In this document: positions 58,157 to 64,000 of the stretch, piece by piece
Layout of the letters: every line of letters starts with the position of its first letter
Numbering within the stretch: the stretch's first letter is position 1
Assembly: GCA_903772945.1 (NCBI GenBank)
Contig: CAICTM010000399.1
Coordinates: 1 to 64,000 of the forward strand
From: Seminavis robusta
Taxonomy: Eukaryota; Bacillariophyta; Bacillariophyceae; Naviculales; Naviculaceae
DNA length: 64,000 nt
Reading direction: 5' to 3'
Program-made: the position numbers and the translations under genes
The notes under the pieces: model-generated
What the model was told of the DNA's origin: nothing
The model's input: only the letters and a program-made list of their open reading frames with translations
Database searches by the model: none

Positions 58157-58885
58157 CTAAGCCCACATCATAATGAAACCCATCAAGCCAGCTCCAGCAG
58201 TAACGGGACGGAAAGCGCCACTGGCAGGGGTTTCTTCGGATGTTGTTTCCTCCTCGCCGTGATCTTCAAGTTCATGCTCGTCCTCTTCCTTGCAGGTGAT
58301 TTGATCTTCCTCTCCAGGATTGCAAATCTGATTTGCACAAGGGATTTCCAGGTCGTGAAGACCCTCTTCAGCAGCTCTGGACAAGGTATCATGTGGACAG
58401 GTATCATGCGCCGCGCGGACCGTGAAAAAGGCATCACGGCAAATGTCGGAAGAACAGTCCGTTCCACATCCACTGTCGACCAACTTGGTGTAGGCGTCAT
58501 TGCCCGAGTTATCCTCGCAATTGGGCGTGGGACAAGGAGGAGCACCCTCGGTAGGTTTACGTTGGATTTTGCAGGGAGTACAAGAGTCATCAAAGTCATG
58601 AAATCCATCTTCAATTTCTTGTGGGATCCCAGCCTCGGGACAGTAATCATGATGGGATTGCATAATGTAGTAGTTCTTAACACATTCATCCGACGTGCAG
58701 GCGGTAGCACATGCACTGGTCTTGAGATCGTTAAGAGCTGTCAACATGGTGGCTGTGTCATCACAGTTGATGGTAAAGCTAAGATCTTGTGCCAAACAAG
58801 CACAGGAATTAGCTGCCGACACTAGAGTGGGAACGTTGAGGATCAACAACGTCAAAAACTTGAACTCCATCTTCATCATTGTCAT
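58157..58885 (-). CDS. Secreted two-repeat Cys-rich protein, probably GPI-anchored
   Basis: Single exon, 242 residues; the start at 58885 (MTMMKMEFKFLTLLIL) gives a signal peptide ending near SAANS. Two repeats of about 60 residues each contain ACTSDECVKNYYIMQSHHDY and DCSSDICRDAFFTVRAAHDT with matching C, H and GFHDFDDSC / GLHDLEIPC positions. An acidic, Glu-rich linker (EEDEHELEDHGEEETTSEE) precedes GAFRPVTAGAGLMGFIMMW, a hydrophobic end that resembles a GPI signal. The conserved His/Asp/Cys suggest a metal-binding or disulphide-rich fold; no named family recognised. Confidence 0.75.
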   Translation of the reverse strand: MTMMKMEFKFLTLLILNVPTLVSAANSCACLAQDLSFTINCDDTATMLTALNDLKTSACATACTSDECVKNYYIMQSHHDYCPEAGIPQEIEDGFHDFDDSCTPCKIQRKPTEGAPPCPTPNCEDNSGNDAYTKLVDSGCGTDCSSDICRDAFFTVRAAHDTCPHDTLSRAAEEGLHDLEIPCANQICNPGEEDQITCKEEDEHELEDHGEEETTSEETPASGAFRPVTAGAGLMGFIMMWA

Positions 58886-60330
58886 CTTTAGCTGTTGGAT
58901 ACAGTACAAGAAGAAAGTAATTTGTGGTTGGAGCTCGATCGGGTGGAAGATTGGCAGAATTGGGTGAAAAGTCTTGTGTGTGGTTGTGCTTGAGTGGAGC
59001 TTCAACAAGTGATCTTGCCACTTCAGAGATGCTGGAGAATCATTGCTATTAAATACTTTACTTTAACAGTTAGAACGTGCCTAATTAAATGATATCAACG
59101 AAATATTATTTGCAAATTGTAACCAATTATTTTAGACACCAGTGAATAAGAACAGCCAGGAACAAAATTTCCATAGCATCTGAAACAATGAGTACTAGTA
59201 CCGGTACGGTACAATAGGCAGCGCTACATAGACCCAACTAGTTTGTGGAGATGATAGGGGATCAAGCTGCCTTTATGGGGGGGCCTTCCTTTGGTGCCGA
59301 GCCAAGCCTTTTCTTCAGAGTTGCAGAAGCTTTAGAGCATACCGGTACCTGTATAGTTTTGAGCCACGCCTTACATTGCAGAGGAGGGGATAGACATTGA
59401 AGTGTACATGTACAGGCATAATTTGGTTGGATTCCTCCTTACTTTTAGATGAGATGAGCAACTACAAGTATGAATCGAAATCTGAAAAATAGAACTCAGT
59501 CATGAAGAAACTGGGTGAAGAAAACTGGATAGTTCATGCTATGCAACAAGTCACTTTGGAATTTTCTTCTCAGGTGTTAGGGGTGCACATGTCTAAAGCT
59601 ATGGGGTTTGTACGGAGATAGAGACAACATCCATTGCAGTAGTTCCATGGCAATCATAAGATGTACCAGTATCCTGGAGTGCATGCTGGAAGGTCCCAGC
59701 TAGCTGCACCTCGCGGTAATCTCCTCCAAATTGTGGAAAAAGCTCAAATGTGTTCAGAAAATGTAAAATCAAGTGAGAGATGCAGGATTCCACAGGGCCT
59801 GTTGAAGTTGATAATCTGAATTCTCAGAGCCTAAAGAGCCTATCATAGGCTCTTAGATTTAAGATTGGAAATTGAAAACTCAGATCCCTGTGTTATTTAC
59901 CTAGATTTTCAATCTGACTTTTCCAATCTGAATCTTAAGAGCCTGTTTTAAGAGCCTAAATAGGCTCTTAAAATTCAGATTCAGATTGCTCAGCTCAAAT
60001 AGGCTGTTCCTGTAAGTTACTTTTGAAGAAAGTGTTTTGGAAAAAGGGAGAAAAGATTCAATTTGAGCCCTATTACCTCAAGGTGCTGGTAGGCAACCTG
60101 ATGTGGCACATACTACTAGAAGTACATGTAGTATCCTTCTTCCTCCTGCTCTGACACACTGCAATCTGTCCCCCCTAATCTGACCCCTTCGATTCGATTC
60201 AATTCCTTTTCGCGAAGAGAGATACACGTACATATTGCATGGATCTGTTCCCACCACCAACGCTCTCTCCCACCAAGTCTAGCTAGTACTGTAGCTACTA
60301 GCCCCGTGCATCAAAGCTTCTGTTGAAACG
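58886..60330. other. Intergenic region with foldback repeat
   Basis: About 1.45 kb. A foldback repeat lies at 59812-60010 and is listed separately. GGTACCGG-type palindromes occur near 59200 and 59341. No gene recognised. Confidence 0.45.
59812..60010. repeat. Imperfect inverted repeat with AGAGCCTA/TAGGCTCT
   Basis: Two local palindromes (aagagcctatcataggctctt at about 59834 and taagagcctaaataggctct at about 59951) sit in larger arms: taggctcttagatttaagattgg on the left pairs with ccaatctgaatcttaagagcc on the right. The unit, about 200 bp, can fold into a cruciform or hairpin. It is AT-rich and has no coding part; it resembles a MITE. Confidence 0.6.
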
Positions 60331-62378
60331 ATGAACACGATGCAGAGACTGCAAGAGCTCTTGTTGGTAGCTATAATGGCTGTCGCGCTTGATGCAAAGA
60401 CAGCCATGGCTTCCTCAAGTGCCTCTTCTTATTCCTTACGTCAAAAAATGGGCGAACATCATGAAAGAAGCCTCCAACAAGAAATGATCATGGGAATCTA
60501 CCAACCAGTTACGCATGTGGTTGATAAGGTGCGACGTGAATTTGGAATGCACATGCCGTGTTGTTAAGGGTGTAGATATTCTGTGTGGCTCACTTCGGTA
60601 TCTTACTGTTTCCTTTGTATTTAATCTTCTCCTTTTGTGGTTTGTCAAAGGCTGACATAGACTTGGACCAGAGAACTATAGAAGGTCGACTGGCATTGGG
60701 AACCTCCGAAGGAACGGACCAAGCCCAAAAAGTGTTTGAAAAGGGAGCCTATTCCAAGCCCTATGCATATTTGACACTCTCCCCTGCTTTGACTGCCATT
60801 GTCCCCGTGGGTACCAACGTCACTGGCCAAACCGCAAACGGTGTGGAAATCCGAGGAACTACCTACGAGATGGATGCCCAAGTGGGAGATACTCCGTTGC
60901 TGGTACGGTATTCATCTGAGAACAATCAGCAGTGCCTTGTAGGAGGAAACCCCAATCCAAATACTACTGGGTGTTTTGCTGAATCGGGAACAATATCCAT
61001 TGGCGGGGGCCCACCGCATTCGTACTCGTATCGTCCACTCGAGGACAATTACAATGGCCGAAATTTCCAAAAGTGGAGCATTGAAGCAAAGAAGAAAATG
61101 TACTCGTGTGACACGGGATGTCCCTTTGCAACATACAACAAATTCTATCAATACTACAACTCATTTGATTACGCGAACCAGTGGGTAACGGCAGCCTTTG
61201 CTGGGAACTCGACATCGTTTGCGAATGGCAATGCAGACTTCAGCAAGCTGGGATTGGAAGGAAGGGCAGGTGAGTTGGGTTTGCTTTCGAGTTCCTTGAG
61301 CCGGGAGTGAGTGATTCTGTAAGTTCGGACCTAAACACTCTTGTCGTTTTTCCTAACCTCAGCGGCCATTCGGTATGGAAATGTGTACATGAATGTCTGG
61401 ATGCATGTCATTAAGAAAATGCAAGGGGGCATCAACATCTGCGAGACGACGTGTTCGCCAGGTTCTTGCAGCAATGACACTGCTCATGAATTTGACCAGG
61501 CAGCGGCGTACTACACTGGATCCGAACCATTAGCTAACGCGAAAGTCGACGGATACATGCTCTATGCTTTGGCCCAAGTGGAGTGCAAGAAGTTTGGCAC
61601 CTGTCTCAACAATGGAATGGCAAGAGCAAACTTTCAGATATACAGTTTGCTTGAAGAGGGCAAAAACTACCTTCTGCAGGGCAACTGCACTGGGGCCAAG
61701 CTGCAGAAGGAGCGCATCACAGCACTCATGGCAATTCCGCTTGTTCAAGGGACGCTGCGAACAGCCTATGCTTTGGACGTACAGTACAATCGTCAAGAAA
61801 CAACACAGGGGCAAGCGGCTGCCTTTGCTGCAGCCGTGCTGCCGATTCTCCATGCTTGCAGTGCTCCTCGTGCTCTCCAAGTGTACATTGATTTAGCCGT
61901 GGGGAGCGGAAACAGTGTGAGCTATGAAGTGATCAAAGACGCATTGGAGAAAACATACGATTGCTTGCAAATATCTTGCCACGATGTCGGAGGGCTGTTG
62001 GATCCGGTTGGCAACGGTTTGTACCTAAAGGGCGCCGCACCTTGTGATTTCACAGGACCCACGAGCGCATCCACAGGCTCGAGTCAATATAATGTCCCCA
62101 CTGGGACACAATCCACAGGCTCGAGTCAATCTTCTTCTTCGTCCACCACTTCGACAAGTAGCAGCAGCGGCGGCAGCGCGGTGTCTGCTTCTCACAAGAG
62201 AACTGATGGAGGCGACGCAAATGTTGGATTGGCCGTGGGACTCACTCTTGGACTGGCGGCGTTCATCGTCGTTGTGGTCATGTTGGTGACAAGGAGTAAG
62301 AACCAGGTCGAATTTGACACGGCGGTCGACGGAACAGTGGCTGAAGAGCTCGAAATGTCCGGACCAGTATCAGCATAA
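60331..62378 (+). CDS. FEA1/phytotransferrin-like surface protein
   Basis: Three exons: 60331-60528, 60651-61269 and 61373-62378; the joins give HVVDK-ADIDLDQRTIEG and EGRA-AAIRYGNVY. A signal peptide (MNTMQRLQELLLVAIMAVALD) is followed by HHERSLQQEM with an R-x-L motif. Two FEA1-like halves follow: the first with TYEMDAQVGDTPLLVRYSS, the second with HEFDQAAAYYTGSEPLANAK, GYMLYALAQVECKKFGTC and ALMAIPLVQGTLRTAY. A Ser/Thr-rich stalk (SSSSSTTSTSSSSGG) and one transmembrane helix (LGLAAFIVVVVMLVTRSK) end the protein. Known: FEA1 and ISIP2a-type phytotransferrins bind ferric iron with carbonate in algae and are iron-stress induced. Inferred: iron uptake at the cell surface. Confidence 0.82.
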
Positions 62379-62833
62379 TATGCCTAGCTGGGCCTCGGGA
62401 AGAGTATTAGATGTACCGCTACAACAAGAACGCAGCCTACTAGCCGGTAGCGCAGCAGGAGCACGAACTCATGGTGGAATGCAGCGTCTTTTTAGCTAGG
62501 AGCTTGTACCAGTACCGGTACATGTACCGGTACGGTATTGCCTGAGTTTCCTCATTTGCAGTGAGTCTTGCTGTGTAGCAGCCTTCGGGGAAAATGGAAC
62601 TGGTGATAAAATTCAAAAGGCAATACGAGAAGCACGAAGCAGCTGCAATCACAAACAGTTTCAACTAGTTGTCCCTATGATGTATCCTTCACTCCTGTCA
62701 TACGAGATGCCCTTCGCCGACATCCTGAGAGCTGCCTTCGCTTTTGATCCTTTACTGCTGTCTTCCTATCTAACCAATCAATGGCTTTCCAACAAAAAGG
62801 CGGTGCAAACTGGTTGACGCCAAGATCTGTATT
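62379..62833. other. Intergenic spacer
   Basis: About 455 bp between convergent genes; GTACCGGTAC palindromes at 62505-62536. No gene recognised. Confidence 0.4.
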
Positions 62834-63918
62834 TTAGGATGAAGCAGAAAACACAGAGGGATCGGTCTCAAGTTTGCGTTTCACCAAATGAAAGTTACGG
62901 GTGGCCTCCATTTGAAGAAAGAGTCCTTCACAGACGCAAAAGAATTCATGCAAAGAATCGACTGTAACGTTGGTTTGGGTCAGTACTTTCTGGGGGATTC
63001 CACGCTGGTTGGGAGGTTCGTTCGAGTTCTTGCGCTTGCTCACTGTTACCCGTCCTCGGCGATAGCTCGCCCACAGTCCTTTCTCGTATGCCTTGGCACA
63101 CATAGGGAAGGCTTGGCAAATTGCATCGCCGTAGTTTTTCAATGATTCTTTCGTCACTCGAACATAAGCTTCCTTGTCTGCATACCACGAATGTTTTCCG
63201 ACAACGCAGACATATCATACGCCTCCGGATTGCTGTGAAACTCGAGGTACTCATTCGATGCCTGGAACCCATCTTGGAAAAACTTCTCATCCTTTTTTCG
63301 CAATTTAACTGGAAAAACAAGGCGAGAATATCCCTTTTGCGGGTACTTCTTCATTGCGAGATCCATGCCAACCAAAGCCTCGTTGAGACTGGAGAACTTG
63401 AAGGGCATAAAGATAATGTCCGAGTTACATTTGATTCCACCTTCCACAAAGCCAGCACTCGAATAAGATGTAGGAAAGGGACAAATCCATTTTCCCATCG
63501 TTTGAAAGCAGGCCTTGTTGGCAAAGGGAAACTTGTCATTGAGGTTGACACTACCGGTACCCGCTGGGGGAGTGTAGGCAATAAAGTCCTCATCCATGGG
63601 CACCGCGGCCAGACATGGGACTTCCGTTGTCAAGGGAACTTCCTCAAGAGCCACAAATGAAACGTCAAAACGTGTCGTCGAGCCAAAATCATACTCGGCA
63701 TTAAGCTTGTTGCCAGGGGCATTAAAACCTGAAACGGAAGATAATGGTTGGTTGTGAGGAATTCCTTCTTGTCGTTCTTCCTCCGCCGCAAAATACACGT
63801 CGCGAGCTTCGTCAAAAGCATCGTCATCATTGTAGTCTTCGTGATTGGGATATGGAATGGTGTGCGATCGATAGAGCTTCCAAAGATGTTCGTTGTTCGT
63901 TGACGCCACCGTCGCCAT
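62834..63918 (-). CDS. Unrecognised protein with an apparent frameshift
   Basis: Two overlapping frames read as one protein of about 360 residues. The first frame (63918 to about 63200) starts MATVASTNNEHLWKLYRSH, has an acidic stretch (DDDAFDEARD) and a fold-like centre with SVNLNDKFPFANKACFQTMG and SNEYLEFHSNPEAYDMSA. The second frame continues with SWYADKEAYVRVTKESLKNY and ends KRKLETDPSVFSASS. The switch by one base lies near 63190-63206, and no intron with GT-AG sites and the right phase fits. Either an assembly error or a pseudogene. No family recognised, no signal peptide or membrane helix seen. Confidence 0.5.
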
Positions 63919-64000
63919 TTCGCACTAGATTAAGCCACTCGGAGCAGATAGAGGTCATCACACCCCGAATAGTAGTATCTGGACTCGCCAAAAACACAAT

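Noticed and set aside
1-64000. CRISPR arrays, rRNA or tRNA genes
   Set aside because: No spaced identical repeats, no rRNA-like sequence and no cloverleaf seen by eye; small RNA genes could be missed.

Overview
The window looks like nuclear DNA of a diatom, probably a raphid pennate; this is inference from gene content and not a database match. The genes carry short (about 55-150 bp) GT-AG introns and lie on both strands with 0.2-1.5 kb spacers. Lineage markers include a type III metacaspase (p10 ahead of p20), a plastid-type leader with an ASAF-like motif on a Deg protease, R-x-L processing motifs after secretory signal peptides, and a FEA1/phytotransferrin-like surface protein.

Layout. 0-1.7 kb: gene-free simple repeats. 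1.7-8.5 kb: EF-hand/adenylate kinase (-), plastid Deg protease with a SAP-like domain (+), kinase-like protein (-). 9.8-13.4 kb: head-to-head pair of secreted, probably GPI-anchored paralogues that share a 555 bp near-identical tract. 13.6-17.5 kb: SLAC1-type anion channel with one apparent frameshift (-), then a seven-helix receptor (-). 18.2-29.4 kb: two inverted Cys-loop ligand-gated channels flanking a MATE transporter, a type III metacaspase and a coiled-coil membrane protein. 30.1-30.7 kb: VKOR-like oxidoreductase. 31.1-34.9 kb: a small foldback element and a decayed DNA transposon. 35.5-38.5 kb: a single-pass membrane protein with two bacterial-type solute-binding domains. 38.9-39.7 kb: AT-rich minisatellite. 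39.8-46.1 kb: hotdog thioesterase, METTL21-like methyltransferase, NOB1 and an MFS transporter. 46.7-50.7 kb: two secreted Hint-domain (hedgehog-type autoprocessing) proteins with Cys-rich ectodomains. 51.4-56.8 kb: CaMK-like kinase and a Sec6-like exocyst subunit. 57-64 kb: minisatellite, two-repeat Cys-rich secreted protein, foldback repeat, FEA1-like protein, and an unrecognised gene with an apparent frameshift.

The genes do not form operons. The striking theme is cell-surface and signalling function: channels, a receptor, a solute-binding receptor-like protein, Hint proteins, GPI-type secreted proteins and a CaM kinase. Local duplication is frequent (secreted pair, channel pair, Hint pair). 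The strongest candidates for something undescribed are the Cys-rich/Hint proteins, the tandem solute-binding membrane protein, the channels with a Cys-rich N-terminal extension, and the sharply bounded conversion tract. Intron boundaries were placed by eye from GT-AG sites, reading phase and family conservation. No alignment or search was run.
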